DNA from: Paracoccus denitrificans
Lineage (GTDB): Bacteria; Pseudomonadota; Alphaproteobacteria; Rhodobacterales; Rhodobacteraceae
DNA length: 64,000 bases
Assembly: GCA_005768755.1 (NCBI GenBank)
Contig: VAFL01000005.1
Span: forward strand, 186,001-250,000
Reading direction: 5' to 3'
The translations under genes and the position numbers were made by a program. The notes under the pieces are model-generated. The model was given only the letters and a program-made list of their open reading frames with translations. It did no database searches and was not told the DNA's origin. Shown in pieces: positions 40,995 through 49,631 of the stretch (position 1 is the first letter of the stretch; the number at the start of each line of letters is the position of its first letter).

Positions 40995-42002
40995 TCAGTC
41001 GGTTGGGATATTTTCTCTCAGGATGATCTGGACGCGGGGCAGATACTCGGGTTCTGCACCGCCGCGCACGGCTGAGCTGAGCATCCGGACCGCCTCGCGC
41101 GCTTCGACGCGCGGATTTTGATCGATCACGGCGTCCATCGTGCGGTCAAGCAGCAGAATTCGTGATGCATCTGTCAGGTCATGACCGACGAAAACGGTGT
41201 CGCGCGCCAGATGCGCCTCGCGCAGAGCCTGCGCGATGCCCTGGTTTCCCGATCCGATATTGTAGATGCCGCCGATCGGACCGGACTGCAGAATGGCCGT
41301 CATCTCCTGGTAGGCGCGAACGCGGTCATCGCCGAGTTCGGCATAGGCCGAGATGCGCATATCTGGAAATTCTTCCGCAAGGATCGAGCGGAATCCCATC
41401 TCTCGTTCCTCGTGCCCGCGATAGGCGCGCGATCCGACAAAAAGGGCTATGTTGCGATGTTGGGATTGCCCCATCAGCCGGCCCAGCAATAAGCCTGCGG
41501 TCCGGCCAGAGGCGCGATTGTCGACGCCGACATACCCAACCTTGTTGATCAGCGGAATGTCGGAAACCAGTGTCGCCACCTTGACCCCGCTGCCCGCCAG
41601 CATGTTAAGCGTCTCGCGGATTTCCGGCCGGTCGGGCACAACCACGCCGACCGCATCGGTTTGCCCACGAAGTTCCGCCAGGCGCTTTTCGATGATGCCT
41701 TGATCGGGGTCGTCGACATCGTGGATGCGCAGCCGCAGATCCTCGCGATGGGCGCATTCGCGGATCAGGTTCTGGCGCAGTTCACGCATGAAGCTGTTTG
41801 CGCCGGCGGGCAGGACAATATCCAGCCGGATCTCGGCCGGATCGACATGCGCAGCCGGCCCGAAATAGCCCAGTTCGGCCGCCACCTGCCGCACGATGTC
41901 GCAAGTCCGGTCCTTGACCCCGCCGCGATCGTTCAGCACCCGGTCGACAGTGGCGGTCGACAGGCCCGCCCGCGCCGCAATCTCGGAAATCGTGGTCCGC
42001 AT
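40995..42002 (-). CDS. LacI-family transcriptional regulator
   Basis: The 335-residue protein starts with the LacI helix-turn-helix RTTISEIAARAGLSTATVDR and hinge helix, followed by a sugar-binding domain with YVGVDNRASGRTAGLLLGRL, ALFVGSRAYRGHEEREMGF and the YNIGSGNQGIAQAL strand, closest to xylose/ribose-type periplasmic binding folds. It is divergent from the Gfo/Idh gene at 42204 and faces the FucD gene. The shared gap has a GATCAGTTGATC palindrome that could be its operator. Confidence 0.9.
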   Translation of the reverse strand: MRTTISEIAARAGLSTATVDRVLNDRGGVKDRTCDIVRQVAAELGYFGPAAHVDPAEIRLDIVLPAGANSFMRELRQNLIRECAHREDLRLRIHDVDDPDQGIIEKRLAELRGQTDAVGVVVPDRPEIRETLNMLAGSGVKVATLVSDIPLINKVGYVGVDNRASGRTAGLLLGRLMGQSQHRNIALFVGSRAYRGHEEREMGFRSILAEEFPDMRISAYAELGDDRVRAYQEMTAILQSGPIGGIYNIGSGNQGIAQALREAHLARDTVFVGHDLTDASRILLLDRTMDAVIDQNPRVEAREAVRMLSSAVRGGAEPEYLPRVQIILRENIPTD

Positions 42003-42089
42003 CTGTCATCCGATATCAATCAAGAACCATCATTTTAGGCGAGTTTTGACCAGTTTACATCAACTCACAGCAAAAAATTGAAGAGTGCA

Positions 42090-42101
42090 GATCAGTTGAT
42101 C
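42090..42101. promoter_or_regulatory. Inverted repeat, possible LacI operator
   Basis: GATCAGTTGATC is an inverted repeat with five-base arms and a two-base centre, next to two near-copies of AAATGAT (42105-42111, 42115-42121). It lies between the divergent LacI and Gfo/Idh genes in an AT-rich patch. Operator function is inferred from place. Confidence 0.4.
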
Positions 42102-42203
42102 CGAAATGATCCAAAATGATGGTTTTTGATGATTGCTTGTGAGGGCCATCGGGAGTCACTTCAACAGTGGCGGCCCATAGGCACCACTCTGGGGGGAGAC
42201 AGG

Positions 42204-43289
42204 ATGAGGCAAGACGAATTACAGCCGGATCCGACGATCCGCGTCCGCGATTATCGTATCGGTGCCATTGGGGCCGGTATGATCATGGCCGAATGCCATC
42301 TGGAGGCGTATCGACTGGCCGGGTTTCCGGTCGTGGCGATCGCCTCGCGCACCAAAACCCGCGCCGAAGAAGTGGCCGCACGCTATGAGATTGCGACCGT
42401 GCATGACACGCCGGAAGCCCTGATCGAGGATGCGGGCATCGATATCGTCGACATCGCCTATCCGCCGCATCTGCAGCCGGCGCTGATCCGTCACGCGCTG
42501 AAGCAGCCGCATGTGAAGGGCATTCTGGCCCAGAAACCGCTGGCCCTGTCGCTGGACGAAGCACGCGCCCTGCGTGACGAGGCGAAGTCGGCGGGCAAGA
42601 TCCTGTCGGTCAACCAGAACATGCGCTTCGACCAGTCGATGCGGGTGCTGAAGCAGCTGCTGGATCGCGGGGCGCTTGGCCAGCCGGTCTTTGTCCAGAT
42701 CGACATGCATGCGATCCCGCATTGGCAGGGCTTTCTGGAAGGCTATGACCGGCTGACGCTGTCGAACATGAGCGTTCACCATCTGGATGTGCTGCGCTAC
42801 CTGTTCGGCGACCCGGTCGAGGTCACGACCGTCACCCGGCCAGACCCGCGCACCGAATTTGCCCATCAGGACGGGATCGTGACAACGATCCTGCGGTTTC
42901 CATCAGGCCTGCTTGCCCTGTCGCTGGAAGATGTCTGGTCCGGGCCGCGCGCCGATGGCTATGCCGATGATCAGCACATCACCTGGCGGGTCGAAGGAAC
43001 CGAAGGCGTCGCCAAGGGCACGATCGGATGGCCGACGGGCACGGCCTCGACCCTGGCCTATGCGTCGCAGACCGAAACCGGCGGGGAATGGGTCAGCCCG
43101 GAATGGGACACGATGTGGTTTCCGCACGCTTTCATCGGGGTGATGGAACAGCTGCAATACGCCATCCGCGAGGGTCAAGCCCCTGCGCTGTCGGTCGCCG
43201 ACAATGTGCGCACCATGGCGCTTGTCGAGGCCGCCTACAGATCCATCGACGAGGGCCGGACCATCACGCTCGACCTGGGCAATGACTGA
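42204..43289 (+). CDS. Gfo/Idh/MocA-family oxidoreductase
   Basis: The 361-residue protein has the Rossmann strand RIGAIGAGMIMAECHLEAY, the AQKPLALSL segment with the active-site Lys, a NQNMRFDQSM strand, and NMSVHHLDVLRYLFGDP with the conserved His pair. ATG 42204 follows GGGGGGAGACAGG. It is the first gene of a forward operon running to the KdxD-like gene at 48261. The closest relatives are sugar dehydrogenases or 3-keto-sugar enzymes; pairing with a TIM-barrel isomerase next door is common in inositol- and 3-keto-sugar-type pathways. Confidence 0.86.
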   Translation: MRQDELQPDPTIRVRDYRIGAIGAGMIMAECHLEAYRLAGFPVVAIASRTKTRAEEVAARYEIATVHDTPEALIEDAGIDIVDIAYPPHLQPALIRHALKQPHVKGILAQKPLALSLDEARALRDEAKSAGKILSVNQNMRFDQSMRVLKQLLDRGALGQPVFVQIDMHAIPHWQGFLEGYDRLTLSNMSVHHLDVLRYLFGDPVEVTTVTRPDPRTEFAHQDGIVTTILRFPSGLLALSLEDVWSGPRADGYADDQHITWRVEGTEGVAKGTIGWPTGTASTLAYASQTETGGEWVSPEWDTMWFPHAFIGVMEQLQYAIREGQAPALSVADNVRTMALVEAAYRSIDEGRTITLDLGND

Positions 43290-43310
43290 ACAAACGGGAG
43301 GAACGAAACC

Positions 43311-44225
43311 ATGATGCAAGCGGGTATTTTCACCGGGTATTTCCCCTATGACCTGCAAACCACCGCGCAGAAGATCCGCGCGCTGAATTTCAACACGGTG
43401 CAGCTTGATCTGCATTTCAGCGATATCGATGTCAGCGACGGGCAGGTGACGCCCGAAAAGTGCCGCACCATTCGCGACACATTTCGTGACCATCACCTGC
43501 CGATCTGCGCGATTTCGGCCTATTCCAATATCGTCCATCCCGATCCGGCGCATCGCAAGAAGCTTCTGGACCGGGTCAAGGAAACACTGGCCCATGCGCA
43601 ATATCTGGGATCGCCCTATGTGATTTCGGAAACCGGCACCTTCGACACCAGCAGCGACTGGGTGCATCATCCGAAGAACAAGACCGAGGAGGGCTGGGAA
43701 GATTGCCGCACGGTCATCGCCGATCTTGCGCAACACGCCTATGATCACGGCGCGATGTTCCTTCTGGAAACCTATGTGAACAACGTCGTGGGCTCGGTCG
43801 AGGAAACCCTGCGCATGTTCGCCGAGGTCGATCATCCGGGTCTTGGCCTGCTGATGGACCCGACGAACTATTTCGAGGCGCATAACATCGACAAGATGGA
43901 CGAGACGCTGAATTACGTCTTCAACGCGCTTGGCGACAAGATCAAGATCGCCCATGCCAAGGACGTGAAGCGATCGGGCGACGACAAGTCCGAAAAGCAT
44001 TCGGATATCGGCGATGCCTCGGCGGCTGAAAGCCACACCTTCCGCGGCGTCGGAGAGATCGAGCTGCCGGCCCCAGGGTTGGGAGAGCTTAATTACGACC
44101 TCTACCTGCAGCGGCTGGCGCAGAAGCATCCGAATATCCCGATGATCATCGAGCATCTGGACGAATCCGACGTGCCGCGCGCCAAGGCCTTCCTGGATCA
44201 AAAGCTGCGCGACAACGGTTGCTGA
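43311..44225 (+). CDS. Sugar phosphate isomerase/epimerase-like TIM-barrel protein (AP-endonuclease 2 family)
   Basis: The 304-residue protein has the xylose-isomerase-like TIM-barrel pattern: GIFTGYFPYDLQTTAQKIRA, LDLHFSDID, AISAYSNIVHPDP, YVISETGTFD with a metal-ligand Glu, MFLLETYVNNVVG with a second Glu, LLMDPTNYFE with Asp, and IAHAKDVK with His. This Glu/Asp/His set binds a divalent metal and catalyses isomerisation, epimerisation or dehydration of a sugar. A GGGAGG site precedes the ATG. It follows a Gfo/Idh gene, the usual partner of this family. Confidence 0.83.
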   Translation: MMQAGIFTGYFPYDLQTTAQKIRALNFNTVQLDLHFSDIDVSDGQVTPEKCRTIRDTFRDHHLPICAISAYSNIVHPDPAHRKKLLDRVKETLAHAQYLGSPYVISETGTFDTSSDWVHHPKNKTEEGWEDCRTVIADLAQHAYDHGAMFLLETYVNNVVGSVEETLRMFAEVDHPGLGLLMDPTNYFEAHNIDKMDETLNYVFNALGDKIKIAHAKDVKRSGDDKSEKHSDIGDASAAESHTFRGVGEIELPAPGLGELNYDLYLQRLAQKHPNIPMIIEHLDESDVPRAKAFLDQKLRDNGC

Positions 44226-44231
44226 TACGGT

Positions 44232-44265
44232 CGTTGCCGGGGGCGGTGCGCTGCCCCCGGCAACG
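44232..44265 (+). other. Strong intergenic hairpin
   Basis: A perfect 13-base stem (CGTTGCCGGGGGC at 44232-44244 with GCCCCCGGCAACG at 44253-44265) and an eight-base loop lie between two genes of the operon. There is no U-run after it, so it may act as an mRNA-stability element rather than a complete terminator. Confidence 0.6.
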
Positions 44266-44288
44266 CGGAATTTGCAAGGAGGCACGCG

Positions 44289-45464
44289 ATGGTCGAACTT
44301 TACGGCAAAAGCTTCACCCGGTCCGAGATCGAGGCCGCAGGCGGTCTGGCCCATGCCGCGGGCGTCCGGATGATGGTGCTGGACAACGGCACCGAACGCG
44401 GCAACCGCATGCTGGAATTTCGCAGCGGCACCGGGCTGCGCTTTACCGTGCTGGTCGACCGCGCCATGGATATCGGCGATTGTGACCATGCGGGGCGCGG
44501 CATTGGCTGGCAATCGCCGGCGGGCTTTCGCCATCCGTCGCTGCACGAATATGAAGGCGAGGGAGGCTTAGGCTGGCTGCGCAGCTTTTCCGGCCTGATG
44601 GTCACATGCGGGCTGGATCATATCCTGTTCATGAACGAGGTGCCGACCGACAGCTATGTCTACGGCCCACGCCAGTCGGCCAGCCATTCGCTGCACGGCC
44701 GGGTCGGCTATATCCCAGCGAAACTGATCGGCTATGGCGAACGGTGGGAAGGCGATGCCTGCACGCTTTGGGCCGAGGGCGTCGTTACCCAGGCTGCCGT
44801 CTTCGGCGAGCATCTGGAACTGCATCGCCGGATCGAGATCGAGGTCGGAACGAATGAGATCCGCCTGTCGGATCGCGTGGTGAACCGGGGCTTCTACCGC
44901 ACGCCGCACATGTTCTGCTATCACATCAATGTCGGCCATCCCGTGCTGGAGGAAGGGGCACGATATCTTGCGCCGATCCGCGACGTGGTCTGGGCTGCGC
45001 ATGCCGACAGCTATGACAACCAGGGCGTCGGCTACCGGGTCATGCCGGGGCCGCAGATGGATTTTCACGAGCAGGTCTGGCAGCACGAGATGGTCGCCGA
45101 TGCGGCGGGCGAGGTGCCGGTGGCCTTGGTCAATGACCGCCTTGGCCTTGGTTTCATGGTGGTCACGCGCAAGGACCAGTTCCCCTGCCAATATGAATGG
45201 CAGAATCTTCAGGCCGGCCAATATGCGCTTGGGCTTGAACCTTCCACCAACCATGTTCTGGGCAACCTTGCGGCGCGTGAACGGGGCGAGATGACCTGGC
45301 TGAACCATGGCGAAGAACGCTGCTATGACAGCCGTTTCGTGATCCTTCCCGATGCGGATGCCACGGCCGAGGCCGAGGCGCGCATCCGCACGATCAGCGA
45401 ACAACCGGCCGAGGATTATCCGGTGCCAAGCGATGATTTCGTCAAGCTGGAGGGGCGCGGATGA
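44289..45464 (+). CDS. Aldose 1-epimerase-like DUF4432 protein
   Basis: The 391-residue protein matches the DUF4432 family of galactose-mutarotase-fold proteins: ERGNRMLEFRSGTGLRFTVL, the GIGWQSPAGFRHP segment, SLHGRVGYIPA and MFCYHINVGHPVLEEGARYL with the conserved His. A role as an anomer- or keto-epimerase for an unusual sugar is likely but not proven for the family. A GGAGG site precedes the ATG. It overlaps the SDR gene by four bases. Confidence 0.8.
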   Translation: MVELYGKSFTRSEIEAAGGLAHAAGVRMMVLDNGTERGNRMLEFRSGTGLRFTVLVDRAMDIGDCDHAGRGIGWQSPAGFRHPSLHEYEGEGGLGWLRSFSGLMVTCGLDHILFMNEVPTDSYVYGPRQSASHSLHGRVGYIPAKLIGYGERWEGDACTLWAEGVVTQAAVFGEHLELHRRIEIEVGTNEIRLSDRVVNRGFYRTPHMFCYHINVGHPVLEEGARYLAPIRDVVWAAHADSYDNQGVGYRVMPGPQMDFHEQVWQHEMVADAAGEVPVALVNDRLGLGFMVVTRKDQFPCQYEWQNLQAGQYALGLEPSTNHVLGNLAARERGEMTWLNHGEERCYDSRFVILPDADATAEAEARIRTISEQPAEDYPVPSDDFVKLEGRG

Positions 45465-46213
45465 CCAATCTTTGGGGGCGGCGCATCCTGTATACCGGGG
45501 CATCCGGCGGGCTTGGACACCAGACCACGCTGGACCTTCTGGCCGCCGGGGCCGAGGTCTATGCGATTGATCGTGACCATGCCAAGAACGCGGCGCTGCT
45601 GGCCGATACCCCGCCCGACTTCGCCGCGCGCCTGCACCTGGTCGAAGCGGACCTTGCCGATCAGGCAGGGCTGGAAACCCTGCTGATGGGGCTGGTGGCC
45701 GATGCACCGCTGGACGGGGTAATCAACAATGCCGCGATCTATCCGTCGAAGCCCTTCGAGCAGTACGGACTTGAAGAACAGAAGCAGGTCCACGCGATCA
45801 ATGTCGAAGCCGCGCTGATCGCCACACGGGCGGCGCTGCCGGGCATGCGGGAACAGGGTTGGGGCAGGGTGATCAACATCACCTCGATCACATTGACCGG
45901 GGGATGGGAAAACCTGGCCCCCTATGTGCAGTCGAAGGGCGCACTTCTTGGCCTGACGCGGGCCTGGGCGCGGGAATTCGGCAAATGGGGGATCACCGTG
46001 AACGCCATCGCGCCGGGGGCCTTTCCGACCGACGCCGAAAAGATCCATCCCGACCCCGAGGGCTATAACGCGATGGTGCTGGACCGGCAGGCGCTCAAGC
46101 GGCGCGGACATGCGGGCGACATATCGGCCACGATCATGTTCCTGATGTCGGAAGGGGCCGGGTTCATCACCGGACAGAATATTGCCGTCAATGGCGGCTG
46201 GACCATGGAATAA
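45461..46213 (+). CDS. SDR oxidoreductase (candidate sugar dehydrogenase)
   Basis: The 250-residue SDR has the TGASGGLGHQTTLDLLAAG cofactor loop, an acidic AIDRDH that favours NAD, NNAAI near residue 90, catalytic Ser in NITSITLTG and the YVQSK pair, ending GQNIAVNGGWT. Bacterial L-fucose and other aldose dehydrogenases belong to this family, so it is one candidate for the first oxidation step of the fucose pathway, or it may serve the local 42204-49397 operon. It overlaps the DUF4432 gene by four bases. Confidence 0.84.
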   Translation: MTNLWGRRILYTGASGGLGHQTTLDLLAAGAEVYAIDRDHAKNAALLADTPPDFAARLHLVEADLADQAGLETLLMGLVADAPLDGVINNAAIYPSKPFEQYGLEEQKQVHAINVEAALIATRAALPGMREQGWGRVINITSITLTGGWENLAPYVQSKGALLGLTRAWAREFGKWGITVNAIAPGAFPTDAEKIHPDPEGYNAMVLDRQALKRRGHAGDISATIMFLMSEGAGFITGQNIAVNGGWTME

Positions 46214-46228
46214 GGAGCATTCGCGATC

Positions 46229-47431
46229 ATGGCCATTCTTGAGGGGATCACCGTCCTTGACTGTTCCATTGCCATGGCCGGCCCTTTCGCGGCGCAGCGG
46301 CTGGCCGATCTGGGGGCCGATGTCATCAAGGTCGAACCGCTGAACGGTGAATGGCAACGCCACGCGCCTGCCGGTGGCATTACCGGAAACAAGGTGAACG
46401 TTTCTTTCCTGTCGCTGAACCGCAACAAGCGTTCGCTGGCCATCGATCTGAAATCACCGGGCGGCAAGGCCGTGCTGAAACGGCTTGTCGCCGATGCGGA
46501 TGTCTTTATCCAGAATTACCGCCCCGGCGTCGCTGCGCGGCTTGGGGTGGATTACGAAACCCTGTCTGCGATCAATCCTGGCCTCGTCTATGTCTCGATG
46601 TCGGGCTACGGCGAAGATGGGCCAAGCGCGATGCGACCGGGGCAGGACCTGTTGTTACAGGCCATGTCGGGCGCCATGCTGTCTGCCGGTCGCAAGGGCG
46701 AACCGCCGACGCCGGCCGGGCAATACCTGGTCGACGCAATCACCGCCTATACCGCTTTCGAGGGCGCGCTGGCCGCGCTGTTTCACCGCGAACGTACCGG
46801 CGAGGGCCAGAAGGTCGAGGTGAACATGCTGGACGCGATCACCACGATCCAGATGCAGGAACTGTCGGTCTTTACCGTGGGCGGCAAGCCGCAGGAACGA
46901 TCGGCCGAACCACATGCCCATGTCTATATCCGATCGCCCTATGGCGTCTTCGCAACCAGCGACGGCAAGTATATCGCGCTCGCCATGCCGAATTTCCCGG
47001 GGCTGGCAAAGGCACTGAATGAGCCGCGACTGGCCGGTCTGGACGAGATGACCGCAGGCTGGGAAAGCCGGGACGAGACCTTCGCGCTTGTCCGCGAGGC
47101 AATCGCGAAATTCGGTCAGGCCGATGCGTTGGAACGGCTGGAAGCGGAAGGCATCTGGGTCGGGCCGGTCTATGGCTATGCCGATCTGGTCGCCGATCCG
47201 CAGGTTGCCCATAACGGCACCTTCATCGAATACGATCACCCCAGCGAGGGCAGGGTAAAGACGCCGGGCTTCGCGATCAGGTTTTCGAAAACCCCGTCGG
47301 AACTGCGCTATGGCGCGCCGCTGACCGGGCAACATACGGATGAAGTGCTGGCCGAGGCTGGTTTCTCGCCCAACGAGATCGCGGCGCTGCTTGCCGAAGG
47401 CGCCATCGGGCGCGGCGAGGCGCGGTCATGA
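46229..47431 (+). CDS. CaiB/BaiF-family CoA transferase (second copy)
   Basis: The 400-residue protein has the type III pattern: LEGITVLDCSIAMAGPFAAQ, LGADVIKVEPLNG, SLNRNKRSLAIDLKSPGG, the RPGVAARLGVDYETL stretch and a YLVDAITAY segment whose Asp is the likely catalytic residue. It resembles, but is clearly distinct from, the copy at 26823. An AAGGAG site precedes the ATG. It overlaps the enoyl-CoA hydratase gene by four bases, so a CoA ester of an organic or sugar-derived acid is probably made and then hydrated. Confidence 0.88.
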   Translation: MAILEGITVLDCSIAMAGPFAAQRLADLGADVIKVEPLNGEWQRHAPAGGITGNKVNVSFLSLNRNKRSLAIDLKSPGGKAVLKRLVADADVFIQNYRPGVAARLGVDYETLSAINPGLVYVSMSGYGEDGPSAMRPGQDLLLQAMSGAMLSAGRKGEPPTPAGQYLVDAITAYTAFEGALAALFHRERTGEGQKVEVNMLDAITTIQMQELSVFTVGGKPQERSAEPHAHVYIRSPYGVFATSDGKYIALAMPNFPGLAKALNEPRLAGLDEMTAGWESRDETFALVREAIAKFGQADALERLEAEGIWVGPVYGYADLVADPQVAHNGTFIEYDHPSEGRVKTPGFAIRFSKTPSELRYGAPLTGQHTDEVLAEAGFSPNEIAALLAEGAIGRGEARS

Positions 47432-48195
47432 CGCAGCCGCTGACATTCGAGACCGCGGGGCGGGTCGGCATCATCACGTATAATCGCCCCGAAAAACTGA
47501 ACGCCATGACACCGGAAATGGCCGGACTGATGGTCGCGGCGGTCACACGCTGCAACGAGGATGACGAGATCCGCGCCGTCGTTCTGACCGGCACCGGCAA
47601 GGCTTTCTGCGCCGGGTCCGATATCGCGCTTCTGGACAGCTACAAGACGCCGTGGGAATTCCGCAATCGCGTCGAATATTGCGACGCATTGCGGGCGCTT
47701 GTGAAGCCGTCCATCGCCGCGATCAACGGCTATGCCTTTGGTGGCGGGCTGGAAATGGCGCTGTCCTGCGATATCCGCATCGCCGCCGACAGCGCAAAGC
47801 TGGGGGCGCCGGAAATCAAGCTGGGCTGGATCGGCGGTGGCGGCATGGTGGCGCTGCTGACGCAATCGATCGGTCCGTCCAATGCGGCAATGATGGTCAT
47901 GACCGGCGATCCGATCAGCGCCGGACAGGCGCTTTCATGGGGTCTGGTTAGCGAAATACATCCCGCCGACGCCCTGCGCGCCCGTGCTGTCGAGATCGCG
48001 ACCACCATTGCCAGCCGCGCGCCGATTGCCGCCGAAACTGCCAGGTCCAACCTGGCTGCGGCGCTGAACATGCCGCTGGAACAGGCCATCGCCTATGAAC
48101 GCGACCTGCAAGCCATCTGCTTCGCGACTGGCGACGCCGCCGAAGGGCTCGCCGCATTCGCTGAAAGGCGCGCCCCGGATTTCAGGAAGCGCTAG
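47428..48195 (+). CDS. Enoyl-CoA hydratase/isomerase family protein
   Basis: The 255-residue crotonase-fold protein has VLTGTGKAFCAGSDIAL (first oxyanion-hole strand), AINGYAFGGGLEMALSCD (second oxyanion motif), and APEIKLGWIGGGGMVALL. The usual catalytic Glu of hydratases is not obvious at the first site (SYKTPWEFR region) but ELGLF-type Glu may be replaced by EIKLG. It would act on the CoA ester made by the CaiB protein next to it. The exact reaction (hydratase, isomerase, hydrolase) cannot be settled from sequence. Confidence 0.86.
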   Translation: MTQPLTFETAGRVGIITYNRPEKLNAMTPEMAGLMVAAVTRCNEDDEIRAVVLTGTGKAFCAGSDIALLDSYKTPWEFRNRVEYCDALRALVKPSIAAINGYAFGGGLEMALSCDIRIAADSAKLGAPEIKLGWIGGGGMVALLTQSIGPSNAAMMVMTGDPISAGQALSWGLVSEIHPADALRARAVEIATTIASRAPIAAETARSNLAAALNMPLEQAIAYERDLQAICFATGDAAEGLAAFAERRAPDFRKR

Positions 48196-48260
48196 CTTGT
48201 CTGCGCCTATGATCGGTTGGACAATCTGGCCCATGAACTCAGTCAAGACAGGGAATGATC

Positions 48261-49397
48261 ATGATCGACGATCCTGACGGAATGTGGCTTGGCCGCGTCT
48301 GGCTGCCAGAGGCTGGCGGACCCGCAGTCGTGACGCTACGCGATGGCGTGGTATGTGATATTACTGCGAAGGGCGCCGCGACCACGTCGCAGATAATTGA
48401 AATGGACGACCCTGTGACGTTCTTGCGCGATGCACCGGGCCGTCAGATCGGGTCGCTGGAGGCGATTGCAAAGGCGCGGGCAGGGGACCTGTCGGTCGTC
48501 CATTTTCTGGCACCTTGCGACTTGCAGGCCATCAAGGCATGCGGCGTGACCTTCGCCCGGTCGATGGTAGAGCGTGTGATCGAGGAGAAGGCAGCAGGCG
48601 ATCCGGCCCGTGCGCAGGCCATCCGCGCAAGGATCGGCGATACCATCGGCGACAGCCTGCGTAACATCCGCGCAGGTTCACCTGAAGCAGAGCGGGTCAA
48701 ACAGGCGCTGATTGCGGAAGGTATCTGGTCGCAATACCTGGAGGTTGGAATCGGCCCGGATGCCGAGGTCTTTTCAAAGGCTCAGCCCCTGAGTTCGGTC
48801 GGACCGGGCGCCGAGATCGGACTGCATCCCGTGTCGAACTGGAACAACCCCGAGCCAGAGATCGTGCTGGCGGTTTCATCGAGCGGTCGGATCACCGGTG
48901 CGACTTTGGGAAATGACGTCAACCTGCGCGATGTCGAGGGGCGGTCGGCGTTGCTGTTGTCGAAGGCCAAGGACAACAACGCCTCATCCGCCATTGGTCC
49001 GATGATCAGGCTGTTCGATGATGGCTTCACGCTTGACCACGTCCGCAAGGCAGAATTGAGCCTGCGCGTGTCGGGCAAAGACGGGTTCACGTTGGACGGC
49101 CATTCGTCCATGTCGGAAATCAGCCGCGATCCCGAGGACCTTGTTCACCAGACCATCGGCCGCCATCACCAGTATCCCGACGGTCTGATGCTGTATCTGG
49201 GCACGCTTTTCGCCCCGACACAGGATCGCGACGTGCCGGGAGAGGGCTTTACCCACAAACTGGGCGATGTTGTCAGCATTTCGTCGCCGGGTCTTGGCCG
49301 GCTGGAGAATATCGTCAGGCTGTCGACCGAGTGTGCGCCGTGGACCTTCGGGATCACCGCGTTGATGCGCAATCTGGCCGCGCGGCAGTTATTGTGA
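48261..49397 (+). CDS. FAH-family 2-keto-3-deoxy sugar acid dehydratase (XylX/KdxD-like)
   Basis: The 378-residue protein is a long fumarylacetoacetate-hydrolase-fold enzyme. DLQAIKACGVTFARSMVERV followed by IEEKAAGDP is typical of the Caulobacter XylX and AraD-like group that dehydrates 2-keto-3-deoxy-D-xylonate or L-arabinonate to a 2-oxoglutarate semialdehyde. The PEPEIVLAVSSSGRITGATLG strand carries metal ligands. ATG 48261 behind GGGA is used; ATG 48255 is in frame two codons earlier. It is the last gene of the 42204-49397 operon and argues for a Weimberg-type pentose-acid branch. Substrate stereochemistry is unknown. Confidence 0.78.
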   Translation: MIDDPDGMWLGRVWLPEAGGPAVVTLRDGVVCDITAKGAATTSQIIEMDDPVTFLRDAPGRQIGSLEAIAKARAGDLSVVHFLAPCDLQAIKACGVTFARSMVERVIEEKAAGDPARAQAIRARIGDTIGDSLRNIRAGSPEAERVKQALIAEGIWSQYLEVGIGPDAEVFSKAQPLSSVGPGAEIGLHPVSNWNNPEPEIVLAVSSSGRITGATLGNDVNLRDVEGRSALLLSKAKDNNASSAIGPMIRLFDDGFTLDHVRKAELSLRVSGKDGFTLDGHSSMSEISRDPEDLVHQTIGRHHQYPDGLMLYLGTLFAPTQDRDVPGEGFTHKLGDVVSISSPGLGRLENIVRLSTECAPWTFGITALMRNLAARQLL

Positions 49398-49631
49398 TGT
49401 GGCCCTTGCCATCGGTCGCGTCGCGCGCTGCGGAAGGGCTGTGCTGTGCAAATTCGTTCGGGGGAGAAATCTCTTGGCTCCAGCAAGGTAGCTGGGCGTG
49501 ACCTGCAAGATCGAGAACTGACTGGCCTGGCGCAAGTTGGTATCAGCCGCTGCGCAGGCTGGCAGGTGCCAGATGCTGGAATTCGTGATCCGGTAAGATC
49601 GGCATTTCATCGCTGCGGAGTGGCACGGGTG

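Noticed and set aside
44232..44265. Riboswitch before the DUF4432 gene
   Set aside because: A single simple GC hairpin without conserved riboswitch features; more likely an mRNA-stability or attenuation hairpin.
42903..44546. 547-codon minus-strand frame
   Set aside because: Antisense to the Gfo/Idh, TIM-barrel and DUF4432 genes; no recognisable domain.
49398..49631. Short open frames between the XylX-like gene and OtnK
   Set aside because: No ribosome sites, no domain-like content, and both strands have equal-quality random frames; treated as non-coding.
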